Source: Crotophaga sulcirostris
Taxonomy: Eukaryota > Chordata > Aves > Cuculiformes > Crotophagidae
Reading direction: 5' to 3'
Length of the DNA stretch: 64,000 bases
NCBI GenBank assembly: GCA_013397455.1
Contig: VYZB01000223.1
Span: 1,129,274 to 1,193,273 of the forward strand
Position numbers and translations under genes: made by a program. A model generated the notes under the pieces. The model was not told the origin of the DNA, searched no databases, and saw only the letters and a program-made list of their open reading frames with translations. Below, piece by piece: positions 50,265 through 64,000 of the stretch; the stretch's first letter is position 1, and every line of letters starts with the position of its first letter.

Positions 50265-53200
50265 GGTTACTTTACATCTGCCTGCTACGCTGGTGTATAC
50301 ATTTGGTCTTTCTTCATTGTTCTGCAGATCCATGTTACATCCAAATTCACTACGTATGGCTATTTTTGCTTATGTTAGATACTATTTCTTAATTCCCTGT
50401 GTTACTCCTGAACAAAGCTTTTTCCAGGTTCATTCTGTACTTCTTTCACTGACAATTTGTGAGTTGTTCCCAGCTGTGGATTTCCCAGTGCTAAGCCCAT
50501 GCCCATTTCTTATCATCCCATTCCTGTACTTCTACGTTACATTCTATGCCTATGCTTCCCCAGGCTTCTGATGTCACACCAGGCTGCATTTCTCTGCACC
50601 ACACTGTTAGTCATAGAACTGTGGTGGTACCACACAAAGATACATTGACGTAAAATGAATTAGCCATGGTACCTGGTCAATTAGAAATATTCCGGTAACA
50701 GCTAAATGAAGCTAAAACTGAGTTGCAGGCAAGTCAAGATAAATTCAGATAGAGCAAGCCCAGAAAGGAGGCTCTATCTAGTGTTATTGTCCCAAATATA
50801 CATCCTCGATTAAAACCTAAAGAGCAAGCTGTTTTCCAGCATTATCCCAGTCACATGCATGTTTTACTAGCAACAATTTTCTCTTTAGACTTGCACTTAG
50901 CTACTCCTGACTGCATGCAAGGTTTTTTTTCTGGTCAGATTAGACTCTCACATATACGCATGGCTCATCTTACTCAGGCTTGCCGAAGTCTTATATAGTC
51001 AGGGAGACAATACAAAGATGCAGAGGGGGAAAAACAGGGAGTTATTCTCCATCACATGGCTGTAATCATAGACACTGGGTAGTGCTAGCAGCAGAGGGAA
51101 CACTGCTAGATTTGCACCCTTTCTCCCAGGAGTCTCTTTGTCATAGCTCCTAAATTACACTGCTGTAGAATCACTGGTTTCATTTGCCATTATTCTCCCC
51201 AGTCCTCTGGGCTTCTTTACAAGTCTGTTCCAGTTGTACTAACAGAAATCATATTACATAAGATAACTAGGACACTACGCCTGATTTCTAAATTTCTTTC
51301 CCTGTGAAGATCTTGAACTAGAAAGATCTTCAGGAAGATGCAAATTGCTCTACCCATTTCTCTATAAAGAGGACTTTAAGAGTTAATTATACCTAAAGTG
51401 TGTTCCTTGTGCCTTCACAAGATAATCCATCACAGTTTTGTTAAGTGTCTCTTAATAAAAATGGGTCTATTACCACACAGTTATGTCCATTTCTCAGACA
51501 TGAAGACAGCACATTTTTTGCTGCCTCTTTTTTTTCAAATCATAGATTAATTCTAATTAAGTGCTGTTCTTTTCAACAGGATATTAGTGATAATTTAAGT
51601 TTATCCTTTTTACAATTACACACATATAGAAAAAATGTGTAGGAGATGCACGTGAGGAGATGAGAGGCACCTGGAAAAGCAATAAGGGTAAGTGACTAAT
51701 GGACAAATTTGCTTTGAATATATTCTCTGTGGAAAGTTTCTATTCCTGCTCAAATTTGCTCTGCGAGATGACATTCTCTCTCACTCGCCCACAAACTCAT
51801 TTGCATTTCACACACAAGTCTGACCAACAGTAACTGAGGAAGAGGAATACTATTATAGACAGTAGATGTGCAAACCCGACCTTTTCTCTAATTGGATAAT
51901 GTCTCCTAAGACATTCAGACTCTGATTTTGCTCTCAGTTACATGGGTGTAAATCATGATGAGTTTCTTCTGAGACCAGAATAATTATATTCTTAGCCTTT
52001 CTGCCTTCTGGTGGTCTACTACACAAAAGCACAAACGTCCTTTTGCTGTACATACCTGAGATGTCTATAGCACGTTGCCACTAGGATCCGCGATGAACCA
52101 GCCTCCTTGATACAGGGCAAGATCCAATAGACATTGACAGTAACAATTGATTTGTCCAGTCCCTGAATCACTAGCATGATAACTAGCTTCTAAACCATGG
52201 CTTGGTCTTAGTTCATATGGCACACAAAAACATTCCTGTGTAAGGAAACCCATTCATGAACATTTGCATTCTTCAGTCCAGCTTTTAAAGACTAGGTCCT
52301 GAAGGCAGTAGAAAATTAAAAGGCTTTTGTAAACTGATAGCAATTAGCCTTTAAGTCATCTGTACTGCTTAACATGAAAGTTTATCTTTATAATCACTAG
52401 CTATAGAAATAAAATTATCATGATCTTTTCAAACAGAATTCCCACAGTTTTCTTTCGGAGGAGACTACCTTCTGGCTATAATACTGACAGTCCACTAATG
52501 AGAGGTTTGGGAACAGCATGTAAGATTGTAAAAAAGCTCTCTTGCCAGAATTCAGAAGTTCTTATCGTCATCTCAGCTTTAACCTAGAAAAAGATATTTT
52601 TGAAAAAAAATTGTTCCAATTAATTTTAAGAAATCCACCAAAACAGCATTTCTGATCAAACAGACTATGAACTCTGATATTTAGGGACCCAGTTTGCCTA
52701 GTTAGTCATAGGAAGTGTTGCAATAGTCACTTTTAATGACTGAAAAATGAAAGACTTTGTAGGAGCAGACATAAACGACAGAAAAAATGCAGCATGGCTA
52801 CAATCCTGGTCCATAAGCTTATAGAAGAACAAACATCAAAGCATTTCAGGGCATTAGCAAGTGAAGATGGATTTAATCAAAAGAATATTTACATCTGAAT
52901 AATATAGGTTGTTACACATTTATAGCCCATCCATGGAAAATTAATTTAATTTGCAATGCAAACCAACTGGGTCAACTAACGAATGCCAATGAATGATGAA
53001 CACCACTAATGACAGAATTGTATTTAACTGGTTTAAAAATAAAAGCTTTCTTTTTTGGTGTTTATTGTACACTACAAAGATCTTCTAACATCACTGTACA
53101 ACTGGTAAAGAGACCAGTATGGGGGTGAAAACACATCAGAGCAAGTTATGTATTTCCTTTTATACAAACAAAAATTAGCTCAACCAAATAACAGAAACAA

Positions 53201-56200
53201 CCTTAGAATACGCAGTTAAAAGATATGGTCTACAGTTAGCTGCAGCTTGTTCATATTCATTTAAAAAACCACGTCATTGTTTGGAGAAGGAACTTTCCTG
53301 GTGGCATTTCAATACAGTAGGAGGCAGCCAAACGACGACTGAAAGAGAAAAATTCACTCATTGTCCTTTCTCCACCTTCCTGTCTTTCACCATTTGTAGG
53401 TTTAATGTATCTGAGAGCACCTTAATGAGAGTTTTCCCACTAGCATGTGATGGAGGACAAACCACAGGGTACAAAGTGGCAGCATAAAATATGAGGTGTC
53501 TCGGTGGAAAGAGATAGGTAGGGGACAGAGAAGAAAAGAAGAACTCAGTAAGCAATCTGGTAAACAGCTTACCATGCAAACACTTAAGTGCAAATACCTC
53601 AAAAAGAGAGCACACTAAGAATTAGAACCACCGTCAAGATCAATTACCTCTCATCTGCCCCTATAGCAATCATCCATAGATACTGAATAGCTGATAAATA
53701 CAAGTTGAGAATATTTGCACCAAATTTTGCTGCTCTCATCTCAGGCCCACAGAACTACGCAGAACTCTGCGGAACATGAGGGCAATAACAGCACAAGCTC
53801 TAAAAATGGACAGTGGCTGCATTCCCAAGCCTCACTGGTACAGAAGAGCCTGAACCCATGACTGTCCCTTCACTCAGCTTCAAAGCCCATTTGATGGGGG
53901 CACTCAGTCCAGAAGGCCAGGCCAACTCTATTCCCACACAAACCTGACAAACAGTACGCAACGGAGAGGTAAGGGCCACAGCACCAACTAGTTTCATCTA
54001 CTGTTTCACTGCTAGTACACCAATTACTAGCACAAGTAGATATCGTCTAAGAGCAACTGGAAAAGAAAACAAATTTTCTCAGAGGGTTTCCTGCAGGTTG
54101 AAATTACACACAAAAGTCACATAGAAGCTGGTTATCGAGACCAGTGCTAGTAACAGCTTGCCAGTTGCAAAAAGCCAATGTAGACTAAAAATCAGGTCAT
54201 GAAGCTAAAAACCAGCAAATACCTTCAGAAGCATTTGCTTAGAGTCTTAGTAGATTTTTTTAATTCGACCAATTCTTCAACACACCCTCATTTCCCCTTC
54301 AAACCCCAAACACACACATGAACATTTCAACATACCTAGAACAATACAACTGTAAACTGTAGTGCAAATGATATGCAATGAAGTAATGTTCCCCAAACAA
54401 ACATAAGGAACCTAAAGGTACAACTCAGTCTAAAATATTGATGAGATGAGTGATTAAGATGAGTTTATGATTAATTCCATATTTGTTCACAAGGTGATTT
54501 CTAGCTATTTTTACAGGAAAGAAATAAGTTACTTATTGGTATGTTCAGGACAATAAAAATTAGGATTTCAGGCACAACTAAGGAACTGAACATACCAAGC
54601 ACTTGAACATCAGAACTGAGCATAAGATTTTACTCTATCTGCCCAGAAAATATTTCATAAGGCAACTTGACTTAACACGTCCAACTAGTGAAATATCACT
54701 TAAAGAAATGAAAAACACCCTCCTCCTCTAAATAATTATACCTTTCATCCATCAGTGACACACAGTTAAGTTAAGATTCAGAAAAGCAGATTATGAAGCT
54801 GTCTTTTCCATACTCTGCCATCTGGAAGCTTGTAATACCACACACCTCCATTCCTTTTGCTTAGGAGACCCAATAACACTTTACTGCCATCTGTTATTTT
54901 AGGATTCCTCATGACTATTTCATGATCCTGTCAGAGTGCCACTTTGCTGTTATAGTTTATCATGGGGGATGAACCGCTAGCTCTGACATTGCTATGTGTG
55001 TAGCTGTACATCCCATAATATCTGAGAGATCTCCTCCCTGCAGAGGCTCTTGTTAGAGGAACACAGAAGCTCATAGATGAGGTGTGGAAAAGGAAAATGA
55101 AATGCAATCCTTTGCAATAAATTGAGTGAACTTGATGATACTGGTTCCACTCATCCATGATTATTAAAAGTTGCAAGGAGGTTGCTACGGAGGCCTCTTT
55201 GTCCAGCTCTAGGACATTGAAGAAGAAATACAACATTGCAATTTAAATATAGGTTGTGTTAAAACCCCCAGTACTTTACAGCATAGATGATGATTTTGAG
55301 AAAGCCTTCTGAGCATTACTGAAGTTCTGTTCAAAATTACGATTAAATTGCTTCTAGTTAAAAAAAAACAACTCAAGAACATACATGTTTAAGTATCTTG
55401 AGTATGCCAAAACAGGTAAAAGTGCAAGGACGGTTTAGTAGTCCGTATGAATCTCTTGATAGAAACATTGTTGCCATAACAACAGCACATTAGAAGGACT
55501 GGGGAGAGGGAAAATGCCAGAAACACATAACTTTAATACTGAAAAAAATCTAGTTTCAGATCATCTCTATTATATGTCACAGCTCATTTACTACAGCTAA
55601 GTAAGCACAAAATGTACGCAATACATTTCAAACCAGCAAGCATCTATTTTTCTTAGCTACTCCTCACCTTTATCATATCTAAATACTCCAAAAAACATCA
55701 GTCATTTCAGTACCCTTATGAGGAAAGTGGCTTTGTCACTGCTGTTTGGCACTGGGGTAAGTCAATCAGAGAGAACCAGTTTACTTGCCTCAAGTGGTGT
55801 TAGAAACCTACCACAGGATCAGAACTGCATTCCAGATTGACGCAACGGTACACGACGTTACCTTCAGGATATCCCTCTTCCCACTAGTGCTGAGTAGATG
55901 CTCAGCCTCTTCCCCAAGGTTCAGAAAGGATCATACATGGATATTTCTGTAACAGAGACAGCGCTGTACTACATAACTGGCGTAGTGAGCATTAGGGATT
56001 CCCTCCTGCATTTGTTCCAATTACAAAAGAGGCTCCCCAGGTTCCACTGAAAAAAGAAAAAAATTCCCCATTTGCACAAGCTGTACTTATGTAGAGGGAA
56101 ATGTCTGAAATGGGATCTCTCTTTAAAGGGACAATGGTCTCCAGAATAATTTGAAAAGCATAAATTTACCATTTGCATGACATTGCCTGGAAGAATTGCC

Positions 56201-57870
56201 CCTCAGGAAAAAGGCTGTTGAGCTACTAGTAAATGTCATCTTTTTTTCTTTCTTCCCCTCTTTTTTTGTATTCCTCTGGGGGGCAGAATTATTGTTGCTC
56301 TTTATTTCCCTGGAGTTCCTAACTGGTATTATTATTCCTCAGATGCATCTGACTAAAAGCCCTACAACTTGCCTCCTGACATGTTTCAGCCTAGCCTTTC
56401 TGATATGGGACAAATACCTATAAAAGCTTTTCAATTGATTTTAAGAAGTTTGCATGTTGCATGGAAGGCTTCGTTTTAGCTGTGACCCATTGTACTTGAT
56501 CAGTCTTCTTCCCTCAAATATATTTAGGATGTCAAAAAGATTTTAGCAAGCTGCTCACAAGGCTTCTGTTGAATATTCCTTACAGCCTTTGAAGCTCTAT
56601 CTTCTGCGTATCTGTCTTGTGGTCATGAAATCAGCTCCCAGATAGTGTTTAAGTCAGCTCCATCATATGTTTCTGTTGTTAACACAGCTGGATAATAGGC
56701 ACTGGCAGGCAGTAAAATCTGGGGTTAATTGTGCCTTTTACCTATAATACTACCATTCTGCTGCTTTATAGTGCCATTAGAGAGAAGTATTAGTCAGTGA
56801 CAAGGCACGTAGGATGTAGCAGGTGCATGTCTGCCCATGTTCCCTGCTTCCATTTGTCAGAGCCATGGGCAGTCTGAATTCAAATCCCTCCTCCTCCAGG
56901 GGAGGTTTGATCCCACGTCTACCATATCTTAGCATATGTGCCACTCTACAAGGTTTTACAGACGAGGGAGACTACAAGACCTTCTCTAGGAGGGCTTAGA
57001 TTGTGGTACTTCGCTCCCATCCCCTAGAATACAAATTCAGGTCTCAAGAACAAATGCCCAGTCCTACCTCTTGACTAACAGAATCAGCACAGAAGTGCAA
57101 AGAAATCACTGCACCTAGGTTCATTCACAGGAGCAAACCATTCCCTGAGTTTCCCTCTCTGCACAACAGGCAAGAGCTGCTCCACAAAACACTGTGGCCC
57201 TTCACTGTATTCAGCATACCCTACACATATGATCCATTACTGCAAAAAAAATTCGTACTACAATGTGAAGATAACCCCACATAATCAGTTGGCAAGTACT
57301 GTGTTCTGGGCTAGCATAAGTCTTCAGATCATAGCCTTGAATTCAGGTAATTGGAGTGAGTACTTTGTTGCTCAGAAAAAAACTTTCATAATTCGGAAAA
57401 AAATCTACCAAAGAGAAAATAATTGCTAAGCACTATTTTCTGCAAATGGCATTAAGTCATTAGACTCCTTATTTTCCATGTCATTTACTTGGTTGATCTA
57501 GTCACTCTCCATTGGTGACTCTTTAGGGGGACAAGATCTGACATTATTTTACTAGTTACATTTCTGCAAAATATAGGAGTGCTAAACCCTCTGTTTTTCC
57601 TTCAGTGAGAGACAGGAATCTCTAAGGGTAGGTATAATGATCCAATCTTCAAAAATCTGAGTGATCTGAATGTCTTTGCACTCTTTTTTATGTTCACTAA
57701 GAGTCACTCAAGGTCACAGAACATCTTTAACATACCAGCTTCAATACAGCTCTGTTACTTCTACTAGCACAGAGGTTTTTTGGCCATCTGTCTTTCCTCC
57801 AAGTAAAATTTGTCCCAGTGTAGTTAGCTCAGCTTTTGCTATTATGCATGAACTTACATTATTTGCATTC

Positions 57871-57885
57871 TTTTTTTTTTTTTTT
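57871..57885. repeat. Poly(T) tract, 15 T
   Basis: An uninterrupted run of 15 T. No retrocopy body was recognised on the minus strand, where the run would be a poly(A) tail. Confidence 0.9.
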
Positions 57886-59860
57886 AACAATGACAAATGC
57901 CACCAAGGGCCTGTCGCAAGGCAAGTATGATGCCACAGCCCAAGTTTTTTGTCTACATTTCCATGAAATTTATTGAGAATTAAGGTGCTTCCTCAAAGTT
58001 ATGGGATTCTTAGGAAAACAGAATAACCTAGATATTCCTTCAGGGTCTTTATTTATATGTATTTGTCAATGTGCTAAAGTAAACAAGTTGCACTATGAAG
58101 ACAGATCTTTGTGCTATGCTCTCTTTCAAATATCTTTCAGCAGGAACCCAAGCCCCAAGAGCACCAAATTATTTATCCTTTTTTCTAGTTTCTCATGCAG
58201 CATGGTCCTGGATGAACACTCATACGTTGGGCGGTAACATCTGCGCTGGAGCCTGGGCACAGCGTGTTCCCACTGCAGAGAACACCCTTCTCCTGACCCT
58301 GATGAATGATTACAGAGTAGCTCTGATTCAGCACTACCTTTACTGCACTGCATCATTAAGCCAGAACACAATAAAACTGTCTCTGCTGTTGTCCACAACT
58401 CTCAGCAACCTCCACTCTCATAAAAACTAGTTGTTTTCTGCTTCTTTTATTAAAAAACATCTCTGTGTTTCACAATGATAGCACGCTAGTCACTTTATTT
58501 TCCTCAGCAGATTCACTTTTACATAATAACCTTATCTCTCCCCAGACAATGAACATCTTGGTTTTAAATATCCAATCTTGCTTGCTTTATACTTTTCCAG
58601 AACAATTATCTAACCATGTTTCAAGCAGCAGTGAAATTCCTATCTGAAGCACTATCACACTCCAGAACAATTAAGTCAACACATGCTAATTACAGTTTTG
58701 AACCCTGACGACCATGAATCCATTTAAAATACTAGCTTTCAGAAAGATTTTCTATAATGATCCAGTGTAGAAAGGAGATTAAACATCCTTTATTATTCAG
58801 AAACAATGAGCAATTATTACTCTCTTTTACAGTCTTCCCAAGGGCAAACCATAAATAGTATGATGCCTATTAAAGGAATACACTGGTCCTAAATTTTCAC
58901 ACACGTTCTCCAATTTTACATCCATAACCCCACTTTTTAATATGAATTCAACTAGAAGATTTCATAACAGTTTTCACTGTTCACAGAAGGGTGCCAACAG
59001 ACTAAATTAAAGTAATCACTCCTTCCTCATTTACAGATACTTTAGATGGAAGAACTTTAAAACTGGCATATTGTAAATGCCAGTCATCAAACTGTTCTGC
59101 TCTGTTCCCAGAGCAATCCCAGTCTTTAAAAATCAATGGATTCTGATCTCTTGTTTTCTCTTCTATCTTTAAATGCAATAAATTAACTGCACAAGGCAAC
59201 AAGGAAGCGCACAGGGTCACAAACAAGAGAATGGCTTGCAACTGCTGCTATATCATCAGCAACATTTGAAAGCAGCATTGGCATGAAGTGAACAGTAATT
59301 AGAAACATACTTTCCTTACCCTATCAAGAGCCTGACTGCCTCTAATGTGGTGAAAGAGAGGCAAAATATCTCAATTTCATAAACACTGGGAGTGAAGACC
59401 AAGAAATATTTTCCAAAAGGAGTGATTCTCAGCAGAAATTGTACAGATCTGTAGATCCAGTACACTATTGAGATCTGCATCCATGAGAAAGTTTCTCCTA
59501 AATTCCAGCTCCTGAAGTCCAGTTATTTCGGACTCCCAATTTTCATTTTTTTCTATCGAAAAATAAAACACAAAACCACCAACATTTAAAAGGGCAAATT
59601 CTGAAGGTTCAATAAGCAGAGAAAGTAAAGTATGATCACAACATTTATTCATGTTTTCAGTCTAATTTTTTTTTGTTAAAATCCAGTTAAAAAGAAGGAG
59701 GCATGCATGCTACACAACATTAGAAAGGTGCAACTTCTGCTCCAGCTTTGTAGACAGAAACATTGATTTGGTGACATTGATATTCTCTTCAAAAGCAGGA
59801 GAAGAATTAAGACTTAAACCTCAAGAAAAAGTGAGCAGTTATTTAAAAATATTCAAAGAC

Positions 59861-59890
59861 AAATTCAGGAAAGCAAAATTCAGGAAAGCA
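59861..59890. repeat. 15-bp tandem duplication
   Basis: AAATTCAGGAAAGCA occurs twice in perfect tandem (59861-59875, 59876-59890). It lies in an 83-codon plus-strand open frame (59768-60019), where it would repeat KFRKA, but that frame has no other protein-like feature. Confidence 0.9.
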
Positions 59891-62800
59891 CATAGTACTA
59901 TGAAAGTAGAACAAATGAACCTCAGAAGAGCAGAGAGACTTTTCAGGTACATTTACATGCCTGAATCCAACAGATATCAGTTTGCAAGAAAAGCTCACCT
60001 CCAGCACCTACAAAATTAATGAAGTAGGAGCTGGAGGTCTAACCAGAGCACTATAGGCATAATATTAATCACTATGTGTCCTCTGGGACAAACAATGTGA
60101 ACTCAGGTCCCTGTCTCTTCCTTGCCCCTCTGAGGTGGGGCACAGGTCCTTTCTGCCCAGCTTTGTGTCACACTGACTTGCCCTGACATCTCCACGAGGG
60201 ATGTTTTTTTCTGGCAATTTACCCAGAGGCTCCTTACCTCAGCTTCCTGTGCCTTTCTACACATTTTGTGCCCCAGAGTTGCAAGACAAAAAAATTAATC
60301 AAAATATCTGCATAGAGTGGGCAGAAATTTTAAGATTTCTTTGGCAATTAAGCTGGCACCTAGGGTATAAGGAGGAATACTCCCATGCAAACTTTCCTTG
60401 ACTGCAAGGGCACAGAAGGAGGTTCCAAATGCCTCTTCTTCTTCTTATGTAGCAACTTCAGGTGTTGTGCCCATACTTTGACTACCTAAAGAGTGTTTTA
60501 TGGAGAGCTTCTTATCACAATGTTGTCAGTCTGATCTTTTTGTTCTGGCAAAAAAACAACACAGAACCACGCTGTTTTACAGACTGATAAATCAAAGCAC
60601 AAAAGGGAACTCAGAGTCAAGGTTGAGAACAGGATACAGATTCCCTGTCCCATGAGGCCTGCTCATACTTTCAGGCAGCGATCAGAGCAGGCCTGGCAAG
60701 GAGATTCACTCGCTCCTTCTCACTCAGAACAAACCCTGAGAGTTTAGACAGACATCCATTAGACTACCAAACTGCAGGTCAGCTCCTCAGCTGCGGAGAT
60801 GGAAGCAGCCCCATCCAGGCAGTGCCAGCTTCCTGCAGGGGCAGCCCCAGGGACCTCTGAGGCACTTCTGCATCACAGATTTGAGATATGAGCTTGACTT
60901 CACAAGAGGTAAACGTCCAACATACCTCTGCACACACAGAGGAAAGGCAAAGGTTTCCATGGCAACGCTCAGCTTAAGAGCTTTCAATTAATCCACGCTG
61001 CTCCTCTCTGCCCCGTATCCCAGCATCTCTCCCTGCGCTCATCAGCATGCTCACAAAATGAGGACTTAAGCACGCACAGCTTTCTGCCTTCCTTGTACCT
61101 ACAGGATTCCCAAGTGTACCTGAGAGGGCAGAGAGGCCTTTGGGGATGTGCCCGAATTTTCCAGACACAATGAACAATTAGATGATGAAAGCCCCAGTGG
61201 GCCTGAGAGGATGGGGATATTTTAACGGTGAGCAGTTCCAACTTCAAATGTCATAATGCAATAAAATACAATAGTATTAATATTCAGGTGAAGATCCCAC
61301 TGATCTAACTAAACTCTCAAATCAAGGTACAATCATTGCTTTGACAATCTCAAAGCATATCTCCACATACTATTTGTTCATTCATACTGGTGCCTAAATT
61401 CTCCTTCCTCTTTTCCTCTCTTAGTAGGGGGTTCTAGCCATGCAAACAGGGAAATAGAAAACCCTTCCACTGTCTATTTTTATATAAAGTAACTGATGCT
61501 GTCATACACACTGCATATTTCTACATGTAGATCTGTGTGGACAGGCAGAAGAGGACAGAGCCCTGGCCTGGGATCCAACACTCACAGAGTAGCTCCTTGG
61601 TCATGACACATTTGTAAGTTACTGGTATGACACCGTTGCTGTTTCCAAAAACTAGGGGTGTGTGGGGAAGAAATGAGTTGGTCTACCTCAACTCTGCAAA
61701 GTACATCGAGACCTACTGACGGAAATAATGCTAAGTATTATAAAGCTGATGCCTTTTACATAAAGTTCTGCAAATTTATTATTTGTACAAAGCAATGCTA
61801 CACTTCCACATAAAGAGCACGTGTGCCCCAGGAATTCATGTCTCAGTCACTCTACCCAGAGTTATTGCAGTTTACTATGCAAAGTGTGTAGTGTATTTCT
61901 TCAGTTGTCTGGAACTCAGCAGCCAAGCTAAGACAAGCAACATTTATGTCAGAGCCTCCTTTCTTCCCATAGCTCTGCTACTTCTATTCTCTCACCTACC
62001 TTCCGTTAGAACTATCCCATAGTCTTCTCCCTCCCCAGCTCCCAGTGATTCTCTTGCCTTTATTACTAGTCACGTGAGGAATATTGAGACTTCTTCAATA
62101 CCTGTATTTTTAAAGGAAGCAAAGTGCCTGGGTGTGCTGGTGGCAGACTGTGGATTGAAAATACAGCAATATCCTTGCCCTGCCCTTTGCAGTAACTTTG
62201 ATTACAGAGCACAAGGCAATATCATGCGGCATCCAGCTATGAGCATGATCAACACTGCCATACAGAGGCATCTATGGCTGCCACTGCTTGCCACACTTCC
62301 AGGGGATACCAGCACTCACAACAAAATGGCAAAGTCTGGTAAAACTCACAGGGTGTACAGAAACATTCTGTTAGGGGCACAGCCATGTCCACAGGGAATT
62401 CACTTTCAACTCTGAATTTCCAGTCTTGCAGTGCTGAGCTCTGAATACAGACATTGTAACGTGGGAGAAAGAAGGGGAGATGGCTGTCCTATGCACATAA
62501 ACAAACACATGGTAATAAATATTTTCTTGAGACAGATAACCCATAGTCAAACAAAAAAACCAACAGCAAATCACAGCTTAAAGGAAGTGCTAATATGCCA
62601 GCTATTTCTATAGCAAATCAGCTAACTGGTTTCTTCTGCATTTTGAGCTTAGTGTCAATAATTAGCAATAAAAGAAAATCTCATCCCACCTTCCCATAGT
62701 ACAGGAGATCACAAAGGTTGCATTAATCAGTACGGGCAAAGATCACTGTGAAGACTTGCTTTATCTCAAAAACTTGCCTTCCAAAATAAATCTATATTGT

Positions 62801-64000
62801 TAGATAATGCCTCAGTATTATCACTGAATTAATGTGGTAAGTTTCACTATTAACTATAAGGGTGTTGTTTTAGATTGGAAAAATGGGTATCCACTCCAAA
62901 ATCAGCATAGTAGACGTCAGTTTCTGTAAATCATTAAAACCCCACAACACAAAAAATCTGTGACTGTAATTCTTCCCACTCATCTTATGGCACTGCAGCT
63001 CACATCCAGATTTAATCTTTCAGACACCACAACCGCAGCTATCCTGGAAAATGTCAAAAAACATTTTATATCTCCTTAACGTCACTAAGGATAATAGAGT
63101 ATTTGCATGCTGTGTCATAATGACCTGTAGCTTCTTGCAAAAGAAAAACCGTAAATTGAAATTTGAATGCTATAAAGATGAACTTTGTATATCATTTTCT
63201 TTCAAGTAAAAGGAGTATTTGTTGTATGAATAAGTTTAGGAGGTCTCAGTTAAGGGCTAGGAGGACAAACTGTCTGATCTGTATTTATACAAATACTAAA
63301 AAATTAAATGTAACATATGCAGATTTTACTCAAGAGAATGTTCAGTTGTTGACAGTTCAGTTCTACCTTTTGCACTTCAAAAGTTTTACAGTACAATCTA
63401 AAATTGAAATGAAAAACAGAATAAAAAAGTTTTTATAAATAACACTATCTACCCTTGTTACTACATTTTGATATTCAAGATTCCTCTGAAGATTCTTACC
63501 CAGAGAAATTACATATTCAAAGGAAGAAGTTTTTCTAGATAACACATATCTGCCACAATAAAAATCTACAAGCCCTTCAACCCCCTCCTACTCACACACA
63601 GGTTTCCCAAATCAAAATAACCACCCTGTATGAATACCACAGACTTTCATACACAGGCAAGGTTCAAGTAGTTTGCAGGAAAAGGCTGCAACTTTGCACT
63701 GCAGTGTGCACACCTTCACTAAGGAGCACCAGCTGAATGGGGCAGGACTGGGCAGAGATGATGCAGTTTGCTACGAAACTTTTCATGACATGGCACTAAA
63801 AATGTATACGAAGAGCAGAGAAATGTTTGTAAATGCCAAGTTCAGGAAAGACTCAAACACTGATATTTCCCCCGAGTCTCTGCAGTGTAGTACGAAAGAG
63901 AGCTGCTTACATGCAGTTTTGCCACAAACAGCTATTTCCAAAATAAGAGACCCATGTAGAGTGGGATATGAGTTACTGGGAAGAAATAGCAGCAAGAAGG

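Larger units (their letters stand above)
50032..64000. other. Non-coding stretch to the window end, no gene seen
   Basis: About 14 kb without a supportable gene or clear mobile element. A CpG-enriched patch lies at 50.03-50.18 kb directly after the CR1 fragment. Otherwise there are only simple repeats (a 19-bp-spaced repeat at 50.2 kb, poly(T) at 57.9 kb, a 15-bp tandem repeat at 59.9 kb). Open frames up to 113 codons have no recognisable domain. Confidence 0.7.

Noticed and set aside
59768..60019. Charged open frame with a KFRKA repeat
   Set aside because: The repeat comes from a 15-bp DNA duplication, and nothing else about the frame suggests coding.
62074..62415. 113-codon plus-strand open frame
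   Set aside because: No family resemblance, no clear exon boundaries, and composition like the surrounding non-coding DNA.
1..64000. CRISPR arrays, operons, tRNA or rRNA genes, complete LTR retroviruses
   Set aside because: No regularly spaced identical repeats, no ribosomal or tRNA-like blocks, and no gag/pol-like frames were seen. Bacterial-style features are not expected in this DNA.

Overview
This window looks like non-coding nuclear DNA from a bird. The main evidence is a set of 5'-truncated CR1 retrotransposon (non-LTR LINE) copies carrying the typical end of CR1 ORF2 (the [10 protein letters not shown] and [12 protein letters not shown] motifs) and the typical CR1 3' end (TTGGACTCGATGATCTC, then TTTCCAACC, then a tandem 8-bp tail). 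The base composition is moderately AT-rich. Apart from CR1 remnants, the open frames are short and have no recognisable domain. Apparent repeat content is low, and nothing resembles a prokaryotic operon. Crocodilians and turtles also carry CR1, but the octamer tails and the CR1-dominated repeat content fit birds best. I do not assign an order.

Layout. Positions 1-330 are GC-rich, with one short open frame ending in three 18-bp tandem units; a single exon is possible but unsupported. Positions 330-12,020 are AT-rich, non-coding and without recognisable repeats beyond simple tracts. Two probable old CR1 fragments lie near 12.0-12.3 kb, and a polypurine tract lies at 13.3 kb. A CR1 3' end follows a CpG-rich block at 17.5-17.85 kb. 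A CR1 copy at 21.5-21.8 kb has an apparent inverted 5' end. Three CR1 pieces cluster at 33.06-34.69 kb. Further CR1 copies lie at 37.8-38.05 kb, 46.7-47.26 kb (the longest and best preserved) and 49.96-50.03 kb. From about 50 kb to the end I see only non-coding sequence with simple repeats.

No protein-coding host gene, rRNA, tRNA, CRISPR array or complete transposon could be supported, and no new biological system is apparent. The window is best read as intergenic DNA or the inside of a very long intron. The most informative content is the CR1 set: one subfamily with an ATACTGTG-type tail recurs six times, and individual copies record insertion details (5' inversion, junction duplication, in-frame deletion of the stop). 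All CR1 calls rest on comparing the copies with each other and on remembered CR1 features; no alignment was run.
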